DNA from: Bremia lactucae
Lineage: Eukaryota; Oomycota; Peronosporomycetes; Peronosporales; Peronosporaceae
Length of the DNA: 30,636 nt
NCBI RefSeq assembly: GCF_004359215.1
Contig: NC_090627.1
Coordinates: 1,472,841-1,503,476 of the forward strand
Direction: 5' to 3'
Both the position numbers and the translations under genes were made by a program. This document shows positions 1 to 8,212 of the stretch, in pieces. Numbering within the stretch: position 1 is the stretch's first letter; each line of letters starts with the position of its first letter. The notes under the pieces were generated by a model that saw nothing but the letters and a program-made list of their open reading frames with translations, did no database searches and was not told the origin of the DNA.

Positions 1-302
1 GTTTGGATGGGCAATAATGCCGCATCATCACTCCTCATGAGCTCGTTGTCCGCATCACTACTATGAGGTGACGGCAACGGTGTCGACTCATTGTAGTCGA
101 CAATGAGCGACGGATCAACATCCTCACTGTTAAAGTGGGATGGATCCTTTAGCCCTGTTAACGCGACAGCCGCAGTGGCTGTCTGCGTTCCGACTAAGGC
201 ATTTGACGCGGCCGGCGAATTAACGCGGCGCGTGCGCTTAGTGCGAGGTTGTGTGGGCGTCTTCGCAGACGACCCACCAACGTGGCCCCTTTTAGGTGGC
301 AT
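1..302 (-). CDS. N-terminus of antisense accessory ORF of an LTR-A element (runs off window)
   Basis: A minus-strand frame starts at the ATG at 302-300 (MPPKRGHVGG...) and stays open for 100 codons to the window edge. The first 30 residues are basic and Thr/Pro-rich. Further in come an acidic stretch and the peptide DPSLIVDYNES at about residues 71-81. This resembles DPSLEVEYECES in the plus-strand ORF at 23981-24286, which sits in the same position relative to its own LTR. The start codon lies 133 bp from LTR A, and the frame points away from the LTR. A polypurine tract on the plus strand abuts that LTR, so pol of this element should be on the plus strand, upstream of the window, making this frame antisense to it. 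The product is not a family I can name. A gag N-terminus in the opposite orientation is an alternative, but no primer-binding site is visible on that strand after the LTR. Confidence 0.45.
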   Translation of the reverse strand, partial: MPPKRGHVGGSSAKTPTQPRTKRTRRVNSPAASNALVGTQTATAAVALTGLKDPSHFNSEDVDPSLIVDYNESTPLPSPHSSDADNELMRSDDAALLPIQ

Positions 303-419
303 CTTGGGCGCCGTGTATAGAAACACGTGCGCGAGAGTGATCGAGTGAACTAGCGGCGCGTAAAGCTGCTCGCAGTTCCTCTCTCTACTCTGTCGAATTT
401 AAAAATGTAAATTCGTTCT

Positions 420-434
420 TAAAGAGGGGGATGG
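420..434 (+). other. Polypurine tract next to LTR A1
   Basis: A purine-rich run (aaagagggggatgg) lies directly before the TGTAAC start of LTR A. This is where the plus-strand primer of an LTR retrotransposon is expected, so the adjacent LTR is read as a 3' LTR on the plus strand. Confidence 0.55.
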
Positions 435-988
435 TGTAACGGGCTAGAGTTGCCCTAATGTTACACAGTCCCCATTAAGTACATTTGGTACTTAAGGGGA
501 TGGTCAATTACTAAATAATAGTAATTAGACCCAACACTCGGGTGTGGTGCACATTTGTGACCAACCCTTGTGGATGTGATGCACATGGGTGCATTCACAT
601 TAGGAGGGATGACGCCCTGCGTCATCCATGATGACGGCTAGCGTCATCAGTTACGCGAGGTATCTATAAAGATGCGCTCGTAATACATATTAAATGATAT
701 CTATAGAGATAACACTTTAATTGGTAAAAATAGGTATTTGTATTTATTTCTATTAAATATAAATCAGTCTGAAAATTACTACCTACTTGGTAAGTGCGCA
801 CGAGGAGACGGATTACCGCTCCCGTGACGTCACTTCACCAGAGTTCTTAGTGTGTTGGGTGAGGTCGCTTGCGCGCCCACCACAACTTCCTCACTGCACG
901 CAAGAGAAGCAGGTGCAAACCGCTTCCTCGCTGTGCTAGGGTGTGTGCTTAAGTAGAGCGTGGCCGCATTACGACGTACCCGCCTACA
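435..988 (+). mobile_element. LTR of gypsy family A, copy A1 (complete, 554 bp)
   Basis: The segment begins TGTAACGGGCT and ends CCGCCTACA, giving the TG..CA termini of an LTR. It recurs in two truncated, diverged copies at 16869-17187 (right part) and 23039-23463 (left part), which together confirm both ends. Shared landmarks are the blocks 'taaatcagtctgaaaa', 'tacttggtaagtgcgcacga' and 'gtagagcgtggccgcattac'. The plus orientation is set by the upstream polypurine tract. The bases just after the right end (atggcccata) contain TGG one base out and could be a primer-binding site if this were a 5' LTR, but that reading is less likely. Confidence 0.8.
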
Positions 989-1099
989 ATGGCCCATACT
1001 CTCCTTTACTAATGTAAAGCCTTGTTCAACGCAAGTTGACCACGAACGCGGCTAATAACTTTTATCGGCGTAAGGGGTTGTTAACGAAGGGTACTTCTG

Positions 1100-2350
1100 T
1101 ACTCCCAGTGTTTTCAGACGAGGATTGGCCAACCCACTTCACCAGATATTAGTAATAGTTCTTATGACACCATCGCTATAGAGGTTTCTCCACATGAAGC
1201 TGAAGGTTCCATTGCTAATGGCGCAACCCAGAAGGGTGCCGAAATATCGGAGGCACCACTTGTTGCTATAAAGCATGAGTTGCAGCTTCTCCGTGAGACT
1301 TTTGAGACTCTGCTCATACTCAGAACCTCCTGACAGTACTCAAAACCGTCTATTGACTTTGAAGCGTCAGCATCTTCGTTTAAAGTGTCCGCTGGACATT
1401 CTGATGAGGATGCACCAATCTGCGGCACGGCGTTCCTGCAAGAGTCTTTTAATCTACCTGGTAAGGATCCCGCTATGGATTAAGCTTGCGAGGAAGGTAT
1501 ATTGTGTAACCAAGACCCTTTTGTCTACAACCATAAATAGTCCGATAAAGCGTGGACGCAGTTTGGTCTTAAAAGAACACAGGCATTACACTTGAAGGTA
1601 AATATTATGGAATAGTTAATTCTCGGTCACCGACTGCAGAATAATTAACACATTTTTATACTTCAGCATCCGCTTGTTGTCTGTCTTAGCTATCAGTCAT
1701 TGCGTCACAGGCATGGCACAAGACTTTTAATAGTGTCGCGGGAATTTTGCTTACTTTATTTCAAACTATGACGGGGCTAAGATCAGCTAGCCGCTCGGAA
1801 GCGCTCCCCCACCGAGCCCGGAATAACGTAGTAGTAGCGCAAAGAAAATCTTAGGCGTTTTGCTCCCGAATAAACCCTGGTTGCTCTCTTCGGGCAATAT
1901 AACTCGTTGGTCTGGCATGACGACCGATCGATACTGTCGTAGAAGACCCGGTATGTCCGTCATCAGTTGGGAACGTGGCTTCCAACTAATGGTGAATATC
2001 CTCGCCAACAAGTGAGATAAATTGTTCGAACCCCTTTCACCTCACGGTGGTTCGACAAGCGTTCAACTAGGAATGTTTTTCACCACTCGAATCCGTCAAC
2101 GGATTTGGAGGGGAGGCAATTCGAGTTCGCCTACTTTGATAAACCCCAATTATCACGTTGACTTGAATCACGTCGTCTGATATTCACCGGAGGACGTTGA
2201 TCACGAAAGCTTTCGTCGTCGCTAGTTAGCGACGACTGTCGACTATATTTTTCGTGAGCAGTTGCAAAATTGTCCGTCCGTTCGCCAGTTGATCAGTCGC
2301 AACTTGCACACAATTTTCAACTGGTCACAAGAAACGTTATCGACCGTCAT
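1100..2350 (+). pseudogene. Decayed antisense accessory ORF, opposite the chromodomain relic
   Basis: The plus strand carries several stop-interrupted stretches that read like the accessory ORF of the B elements. An acidic/helical part lies at about 1140-1330 (contains GATQKGAEISEAPLVAIKHE). A block at about 1450-1610 carries ACEEGILCNQDPF followed by SDKAWTQFGLKRTQ, comparable with the AEEGF..DAF and QAW..F blocks of the ORF at 23981-25658. DKLFEPLSPHGG at about 2030-2065 matches DNLFAAPSHHGG in B1. Numerous stops and indels show it is dead. The minus strand opposite 1787-2011 encodes a chromodomain remnant, so the sense/antisense arrangement matches B1 and B2. Confidence 0.45.
1787..2011 (-). 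pseudogene. Relic of gypsy integrase chromodomain
   Basis: The minus frame contains ISWKPRSQLMTDIPGLLRQY. This aligns with the chromodomain core of B1 (HDSWEPRSELTDDVEGHVRQY at the end of the frame 14797-15483), including the W-x-P-R-S-x-L block and the terminal helix. The preceding 'cWRGYPP' part is only partly preserved. It is the C-terminal end of a chromovirus-like pol polyprotein on the minus strand. No intact upstream pol was found next to it. Confidence 0.6.
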
Positions 2351-2589
2351 CACTAATTCTCGACGACGGAATCGCTTGTAATCAATGTCCTCCTTTATAA
2401 AATTGGAAGTCACGATGTCGATTCAGGTTCGGCGAACGAATCGAACCCGATTTTTGTTCCCCTTCACATTCATTGACGGATCGGGTGGTGAAAAGCGCTT
2501 CCTTTTTGAAAACTTTCGAATTACCGTGAGGTGAAAGGGGTTCGAAAGAGTTATCTCATTTGTTTGCGGGGTAACCACCCTCGCATTAT

Positions 2590-3660
2590 AGCTAGGAACC
2601 TTGTTTCGACTGATGATAGTCGTTCCGGGTCTCGCACGACAGTGTGACGAGACCCATCTTCCTCGACGGAGGGTCCAGAAAAGAACGAGCGCTCCCGCAC
2701 TCGTTAAAGGATTGAATGTACTTAATTCTTTTGCGCATCTCACAAGCAACCTTCGTCCTTCAGTCAGGGTCCTTGCGGGAATATGCCTCCTTGTAGGCAT
2801 GACCTGCACCCTTAAAACAGCAGGGCACGAGACCCGCACGAGATGCAAGGTAACCCTCCCTCTCCAAGAAAGCGGTGCAGCTAGTAACGTGTAGCGAATA
2901 TGGACCGTTTTTCAAACCGTTTCACGGATAGCATCCACTTTGCCAAGCCAGACTTCGCAGTCTATGCTTTGCACTTCTGTACAAATGCTCTCCAAGCTTG
3001 GAATAAATGAGTTATATTCTTTGCGCGCTTACATACATACCACCGATGCCGGAAAAAGGCACCGATAAAGAATTTTGTTTCGTCCTCCCTAGGCTTGTGA
3101 AGCCTGGATGAGTCGAATTACGGAGTATGGTATCGATCGTTGCTCATACTAGACCAACGAGTTAAGCTGCCGTTAGAGGGCGGAGAAGGCTTCTTTCGGG
3201 AGCAAACCGCAAAATATTGGCGCTTCTCTCCCGTTGGCTTATGTTAACGTTACCTTTTTAATACTCTCGGAATGATCCTTTGAATTACCCCGTCCCTAGT
3301 GATGCATACTAGCACTACCAGTAGCATACTCACCGAAATGACCTTTACGATCACTTCGCGCCTGCTGATGCATATGGCATCACTAAAGCTATCGCCTTCC
3401 ATGGAGTCATCCCAAGATGACTCCGCAACAAAAGGGTCTGACGAAGTGTCAAGCAGCTTCGTCATTACCTCTTTGATTGTCACGTTAAATCCCGTAGGTT
3501 CAACGGCTATGATCCCGGTTGATCTGGAGACCTTAACAGTTGCCACCGAGTCGGGCGATGACGCCGACTTGGCCCAGTCACCTACAACACGAGTAGCAGG
3601 TGACTTGTCACTGCCACCTGCAATGTGAGTTACAGTTGAAATAATATGAGTCAGCTCCAA
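2590..3660 (-). pseudogene. Second decayed antisense accessory ORF, inverted relative to the first
   Basis: A 136-aa minus frame (3250-3660) has a Ser/Thr/Asp-rich composition like the N-terminus of the B-element accessory ORF. Downstream on the minus strand at about 2930-3000 a frame reads QAWRAFVQKCKA followed, after a one-base slip, by a WL..(V)DAIR block. It aligns base by base with the QAW.TF segment of B2 (about 24700-24790). At about 2600-2760, EMRKRIKYIQSFNECGSARS followed by a MGLV.L block aligns with ELRDAIDVLQSYLKVPGAR...MGLVIL at 24958-25080. Frameshifts and stops show decay. Orientation agrees with the plus-strand LTR relic starting at 3943: the ORF again lies just inside an LTR and runs away from it. 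Confidence 0.5.
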
Positions 3661-3930
3661 TAATAGTAGGATGTGACTTTCCCCGCAGTAGATCTACGAA
3701 AACATTGTATTACTAAACATCTGCCCTGAGTAGTTCAGCTGCCAGCTTTGCGGTCTCACAGGCGACGCGCACGGTTTCATTACCATGCATAGCTATATTT
3801 AAAAAAAAAATGTAATAGAACAGATTTTTTAAATAAGAAACCAATAATGCAAAATACAGGAAGAAATAATGCAAAAATACAGGAAGAAAGATATAGTAGC
3901 ATTTCTCTATTATTCAATATTGTGACTGTT
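3661..3930. other. Spacer between antisense ORF relic and LTR relic
   Basis: AT-rich, with short homopolymers and a local near-duplication of 'aatgcaaaatacaggaagaaa' at about 3845-3890. I see no gene in it. Confidence 0.4.
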
Positions 3931-4126
3931 GGTTAGGGGTGATGTGACGGGGTGTCCGTCGCATAATTTTTTTTATAAAAGGAATAATTAGTATTGTTTT
4001 CTATGAGAGACAATAAGGAAAGACGTATTATTATCTTGATTAATTTTGACTAAAAAGTTCCAATATCACCAAATTTGGTAATATATTGACGCAACAAGAC
4101 ATTAGTTCTATTTATTCTGGATAATA

Positions 4127-4230
4127 CGTGCGTAGGCCGTTAAAGGAACTACGAAGTACTGCTAAGTGAAATGGGACTTCCGTTGCTAATACTGATACAC
4201 TACCAGTCAACCTACAGTGGATACTATGAT
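4127..4230. repeat. Dispersed ~105-bp repeat also present at 19007
   Basis: 'gcgtaggccgtt.aa.ggactacgaagt' followed by diverged sequence to 'agtcaacc' is shared with 19007-19112. It probably derives from an LTR related to family B, because similar dyads ('agtacaagtc') occur near the TGTAAC end of LTR B. Confidence 0.5.
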
Positions 4231-4254
4231 GGTGGGGCTCTTCACTGCTTCACG

Positions 4255-4400
4255 TAAACAGCGCGTAGAGGAAAATTCTAAGTAGCTAAGAAGTCTTAGG
4301 TACTAAAAGGTAGATTCTCAGACTTTAAAATAGAGAAAAAGTAAAACTGTGTTAATAAATTAAGCTCCTCCTTAACGATCTTCTATCTGCCCTATACCGA
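4255..4400 (-). repeat. Left arm of ~140-bp inverted LTR fragment pair
   Basis: Contains attctaagtagctaagaagtctt, whose exact reverse complement lies at 4981-5003. Homology extends inward on both arms (..tagagaaaaa..taaaa..tgt.tta.ta.a...aagctcct..) to about 4400 and 4860. The sequence resembles the LTR-B interior at 23560-23640, so the pair looks like two LTR remnants in opposite orientation, not a DNA-transposon inverted repeat. Confidence 0.5.
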
Positions 4401-4857
4401 TTGTGCTTTAGGTGGACGGTAAACATGCTTCTACTTTTTATGATGATATACTAAAACAAGCGGTTGCTTATAGACAAATGTCATATTATTAAGAAGACCT
4501 CCAGGTAAAGAGGCTTATCCAGGTTATGCATTTTATTTACACTCACGTTTTTTGGAAAGAGCGGCTAAAATGAATAGACAAATCGGTGGAGGTTCATAAG
4601 CTGCATTACCTATTATTGAAGCTACCGCATTGCCGCTACAATAGTACCGTGCATATTGTAATATTGGAAATGTTGACTAAAATTATCAAAAAATTGATCA
4701 GACTCAGAGATAGCTGGTTTTCCGCGAAATCTATTAAAGAAGAGCATTTAAATCTTTTGGGGGGTAGAGCACTCATTGAGCTAACATTGATTGAAGTCTG
4801 AATCAACCCTGCCAATCGCTGCAAGACACGATTGAGGTGCGGAAGTAGGCGTCACAC

Positions 4858-5030
4858 ATAATAAGTTATTATATAATAAAGTCAGAAGTAGATAGAACAT
4901 CGTCATGTAGGAGCTTCATGTAGTAATACATTTTTATTTTTTTCTCTATTAGAAAGCCTTAGAATTTACATTTAAAAGCAAAGACTTCTTAGCTACTTAG
5001 AATCTTCCTCCGCATGTCGTGCACGTGAAC
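4858..5030 (+). repeat. Right arm of inverted LTR fragment pair
   Basis: Reverse complement counterpart of 4255-4400, separated from it by about 460 bp of AT-rich DNA with no recognisable gene. See the left arm for the matched core. Confidence 0.5.
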
Positions 5031-5346
5031 TAGCCGATAATCAAAGTAAACACGTTTGCACAAGTTGTTAGAAGTAAAACTGAGAAATATTTCTAGTGTT
5101 AATCTCGCTCTTCAATAACTCTACAGCATGCAAGCCGAGTGTTACTGCAACTACACCGTGTCCTGATCGTCTGGCAGCTCTTGTCCTACATGTCATTAGT
5201 CTCGCTATTCAGATGTCGTCGCTCTTTGCCTCAACAGGTCTTGTGCTTGAACCCCAACGTCCTGATTACCCGTCGAAACCGATATCCACTAACAGCCGAG
5301 GTGCCCCACCTTCAGAGTAGGTTAAATAGTATGGTGCCCCGTTACA

Positions 5347-5828
5347 CCACCTGTAAATTGGGTTGGCCTTATGATGTGGTTGTGGTAATGATAGAACTTT
5401 AACAGCTCTTTTCAATATTTGCTTTAGCAGATGCAAAGTCCAGATTTGTCATTGCTCTTTGAAACGTCCAGGTTTCCTTTAGAACTGCTGCCAATAGACT
5501 CATGAATGCCTAAACTGTTATCGGTTTTGGCGCGTCTGACCTCCCTCGTTTCCTGCATCTGTCGTTTTAACTTTGTTAGGCGAGGAAAAGTTGCCCAATT
5601 TTTGTCAGAAAGACAGGTTGATGCTTAACGTTTGAAGCCATATAATGTACTATGTATGAGCCAATCATCAGAGCGAAACATTGTAAGGTTATATGATCCA
5701 AAAATTGGCCACTCAAAATCTGGGTTTGCTGGTTTTAAGTGTCACGCACTGTATTGTGCATTTCTACCCGTTCTTTGCAGTCGTTTCAACATTTTCAATA
5801 TTTAGCTAAGAAAAGAGGCGTCGACAAC
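5347..5828. other. Intergenic region upstream of DPY30 homologue
   Basis: Lies between the LTR relic end and the first host gene. A pyrimidine-rich 'cccgttctttgcag' ending at 5779 resembles a splice acceptor and could end a 5'UTR intron of the downstream gene, as seen for the SUMO gene nearby. No protein-coding signal was recognised. Confidence 0.3.
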
Positions 5829-6363
5829 ATGGAAAAAGGCGCTTTCAACACTGGTATGTTTTCTGATTTTCTAGATAGCGAGGTGACGTTCTGTGTATTA
5901 TCGCGTATGCTGCGTTTCTATAGAAGTTGATGAGCCGGTCGTAGCCGAGGTGGCACTCGATGGAGAGGAGCCCGTTACTGCTTTGTTGGATGAAGATGTG
6001 GTTCTAGCTGCTAAGGTAGATTCCCCCGCACCTTCTAATGATAGTACAGAAGATGAATCCAAAGAGGAGACAGCAACCACTGCACTTGGCGGGGACTTTG
6101 AGTTGGCACAAGAGGCTTCTGCAGCCAAGCCTGACGAAAGCGAGGTGAAGGAAGCTGAACCCGTGGGCGGGAGCGTGCAGGACAAGGTTGAGGTTCAAGC
6201 GTTGCCCATACGTGCATACCTCGATCAGACGGTCGTACCAATTTTACTCCAGGGCATGTCGGCGCTTGTGAAAGAGCGTCCTCCGAACCCAATTGAGTGG
6301 CTGGCTGCTTATCTTATCAAGAATAATCCCCAAAATTCTAGTTCAGGAAGCGAAGTCAAATAA
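5829..6363 (+). CDS. DPY30: DPY-30 domain protein (COMPASS/MLL complex subunit homologue)
   Basis: Two exons, 5829-5853 and 5924-6363, joined across a 70-nt intron (GTATGT..TATAG), encode 154 aa. The last about 50 residues form a DPY-30 motif: [20 protein letters not shown] followed by a KERPPNP.E.LA.YL.KN helix. In the known family this two-helix module dimerises and docks on the ASH2/Bre2 subunit of histone H3K4 methyltransferase complexes in the nucleus; DPY-30 motifs also occur in flagellar radial-spoke and adenylate-kinase proteins. The first about 105 residues are acidic, Glu/Ala/Ser-rich and presumably disordered, longer than in animal DPY30. The start at 5829 (MEKGAFNTE) is inferred from the splice phase; the frame is open further upstream, so an extra N-terminal exon is possible. 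It ends 153 bp before the convergent LSM4 stop. Confidence 0.87.
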
Positions 6364-6516
6364 TTCAAAGATTTTAAATCCTGTTTGTAATTTTTTTAAA
6401 AACGAAACGCGATGGATGGGAGAAACGAGTACATGGCTGCAAAGCTGCTTGTAGCAAAGTAGCTACATCCTCTTGAAGCAGTGGGTTGATTTTGCTTATG
6501 GATACTCTCTTGAACA

Positions 6517-7337
6517 CTATTCCTCGCCGCGACCACGTCCACGTCCGCGAGCTCCACCTCGACCTCGCCCACGCATTCCGCGACCTCCTTCCCCGCGACC
6601 TCCTTCACCGCGACCTCCTTCACCGCGACCTCCGCGTCCTCCGCGTCCTCCTCGGTTTCCGAAAGCCCCTCGTCCTCCTCGTCCACGTCCACGATTGGCT
6701 TGACGGTCTGATATTAATAACCAATCAGTGAGCAATATTTAGTGTCGTAACCATCAAAGCAAGGGTCCGTACCGCGTTTGCTCAAGTCTTCTTCGTTCAC
6801 CATGTCCAAAATCTACATCCTCAAGTCAAAATCAACGCAGCAAAAACCGCTTTATGAATTAAGTGCTTACCTCGTTGGGCACTCGAATGTACTTGATAGT
6901 ATTACCACGGATATAGCATTCCGGCATTTTCCAAAAGCGGTCTCCGTCCTAAAATGGGTCCACGTAAGCCTTCCTAGTACGAGGAGGATCATTGACAGTA
7001 CCTTGGACGTGCAGATAACTTCTCGCAAATTGACGTTCATCCACGTATCGCAGTTAACAAGATGTCCATTATACGTATCTCCGTTCTTAAGCTCCACCAG
7101 CTGCAGTGCATGTCACAAACTATCGATCAGCTCTTTTGTTCGTACAAGGGATCTTTGCTTTTCGCAGGAAATTCGGTACCATGGGGTGCCCTTGCGCTGT
7201 CTTGAGCAACGAAAGCGGCAGCTACACACAAAACCAGTTGATAGTATCATTATTATAAGAGCTTCACCATTAGCAACTTCGATAGATGTGGTCAACGAAT
7301 CGATCTATTGCAGTAATTAGAGCGCCATTCGCACCAT
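6517..7337 (-). CDS. LSM4: Sm-like protein LSM4, six exons
   Basis: Exons on the minus strand: 7337-7335 (only the ATG), 7221-7180, 7100-7002, 6948-6871, 6812-6773 and 6707-6517, with introns of 113, 79, 53, 58 and 65 nt, all GT..AG. The predicted protein is 150 aa. It begins [14 protein letters not shown] after the initiator, followed by the Sm1 motif ([30 protein letters not shown]) and Sm2 motif ([17 protein letters not shown]), as in LSM4 of other eukaryotes. Residues from about 88 onward form an RGG-box tail rich in GRG and GEGGR repeats. LSM4 is a subunit of the LSM1-7 ring (mRNA decapping, P-bodies) and of LSM2-8 (U6 snRNA). The RGG tail is typical of the family and promotes P-body assembly. 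The single-codon first exon is inferred; an ATG at 7270-7268 with a 46-nt intron is the alternative. The gene is divergent from SUMO, about 300 bp between start codons. Confidence 0.9.
6530..6700 (-). repeat. RGG/GEGG codon repeats in LSM4 exon 6
   Basis: A degenerate 15-nt repeat (plus strand 'cgcgacctccttcac') occurs three to four times in tandem within wider GRG-coding DNA. It encodes the GRGEG units of the LSM4 tail. On the plus strand it gives proline/arginine-rich frames that are only shadows. Confidence 0.7.
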
Positions 7338-7478
7338 GGGAGCAACGATTTCAGCAATTGCAAGTTTATGCCAAAGTGCCTAAATTAAGGTATGTAAAAC
7401 GCCATTTTAGGGATGTCCTATTCTGTAACGTTTTGATCTAGTCTAGGATAGCAATTGTCTAGAAAGAACCGAACCAGA
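7338..7478. promoter_or_regulatory. Shared divergent promoter region of LSM4 and SUMO
   Basis: About 140 bp separate the LSM4 start from the putative SUMO transcription start. No TATA box is evident on either side. The short distance implies that both housekeeping genes are fired from a common open region; this is inference from spacing. Confidence 0.4.
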
Positions 7479-7491
7479 TCACTTTTTCAAC
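7479..7491 (+). promoter_or_regulatory. Oomycete-type initiator/flanking element upstream of SUMO
   Basis: tcactttttcaac resembles the oomycete core promoter, an initiator of TCAYTYY type followed by a pyrimidine-rich flanking element. It lies about 20-30 bp upstream of the 5'UTR splice donor and 150 bp before the ATG. The match is approximate. Confidence 0.4.
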
Positions 7492-7512
7492 CTTAAACGA
7501 CTGGACAAAGAT

Positions 7513-7636
7513 GTGAGTGCCCGTAATTTCTCTCGACCCTCGAGATTCTCGAGTGTTGTATCGCAGGAGACTCGAGAGATAATCAATCCTTTATTGTGTA
7601 CAGTGCACTGCGTCTAACGTTGCTATTTTGTTGCAG
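7513..7636 (+). other. 5'UTR intron of SUMO gene
   Basis: GTGAGT donor at 7513 and tgttgcag acceptor ending at 7636 give a 124-nt intron. The SUMO ATG follows three bases later, so the intron appears to lie entirely in the 5' untranslated region. It contains a dyad around 'ccctcgagattctcgag'. Confidence 0.55.
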
Positions 7637-7639
7637 TCA

Positions 7640-7954
7640 ATGGCGGTTTTGACGGACGAAGTGCCCCCCACCACGACCGGCAGCAACGACGATGACAAGA
7701 AGAAGACGGAGGCCATTACTATTCGCGTAAAAGATCAATCTGGCGAGGAGACTTTTTTTAAGGTTAAGCCCAACACTAGGATGGAAAAGATCTTTAGCGC
7801 CTATGCGCAGCGCAAAGGCGTCCCTGCTAGTGCGCTACGCTTTCTATTGGACGGTGTACGCATTAGTGGCGACCAGACGCCCAAGATGCTGGAGCTAGAA
7901 GATCAGGACCAAATTGACTGCGCGCTAGAACAAGTTGGCGGCTATTGGAGTTAG
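7640..7954 (+). CDS. SUMO: Small ubiquitin-like modifier SUMO (Smt3 family) precursor
   Basis: A 104-aa uninterrupted frame starting MAVLTDEV. Residues about 25-101 form the ubiquitin-like beta-grasp fold of SUMO: EAITIRVKDQSGEETFFKVK, MEKIFSAYAQRKG, RFLLDGVRI and a D-Q-D-Q-I-D block. They end in the double glycine at residues 100-101 (EQVGG). A three-residue extension YWS follows and must be removed by a ULP/SENP protease before conjugation through the E1/E2 (Uba2/Aos1, Ubc9) cascade in nucleus and cytoplasm. The N-terminal 24 residues are acidic and flexible; the only lysines there (residues 20-22) follow DDD and do not match a clear psi-K-x-E site, so chain formation at a canonical N-terminal site is not evident. 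The ATG at 7640 follows directly after a splice acceptor; in-frame codons before it contain no better start. It converges with the phosphatase gene, 258 bp between stops. Confidence 0.95.
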   Translation: MAVLTDEVPPTTTGSNDDDKKKTEAITIRVKDQSGEETFFKVKPNTRMEKIFSAYAQRKGVPASALRFLLDGVRISGDQTPKMLELEDQDQIDCALEQVGGYWS

Positions 7955-8212
7955 GTCTTGTGGTCATTTATTGGGGTACTGGACCAAGGCGCGCACATGA
8001 AAATATTCACATCATTCATCCGTACTCATATTCAAAAAAGCTCTCGATGCTGCAAATTGTATACTCTAACGTCGATTGGCTATGACTCTCGCGATAAGGC
8101 ACTTTATAATGCAAGTGTGAAATTTCCATATTCAAAGACGATTTTTTTTTTAATATTGAGCCCATTTCGAATGGAACTTTACAAACTTCTAGTACTTTAT
8201 AATAGTTTTACG

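Larger units (their letters stand above)
3931..5346 (+). mobile_element. Broken LTR-B-type LTR with polypurine tract and internal inverted LTR fragments
   Basis: At 3931-3942 a purine tract (ggttaggggtga) precedes TGTGACGGGGTGTCCGTC. This matches the LTR-B start after its own tract (AGGGAGGGGTGA then TGAAAGGGGTGTCTCGTC, read on the minus strand at 13668). The expected LTR-B end, GTGCCCCGTTACA, occurs at 5334-5346. The span is about 1.4 kb instead of about 430 bp. The extra DNA contains two LTR-like segments in opposite orientations (listed separately) and unrecognised AT-rich sequence. The call rests on the two matched ends and is tentative for the interior. Confidence 0.4.

Noticed and set aside
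2035..2560. 'ggttcga' motifs suggesting tRNA B boxes
   Set aside because: No matching A box or acceptor stem nearby; the motifs fall in the retroelement relic.
5096..5402. Plus-strand frames possibly representing an RNase H end
   Set aside because: A few residues (RRNRYPL, QRPDYP) recall gypsy RNase H, but no continuous alignment could be made.
5898..6292. Minus-strand frames opposite the DPY30 homologue
   Set aside because: Shadows of the acidic repeat-poor coding exon on the plus strand; no homology.
6473..6731. Plus-strand proline/arginine-rich frames
   Set aside because: They are the complement of the RGG-coding exon of LSM4; the minus strand is supported by splice phase and homology.
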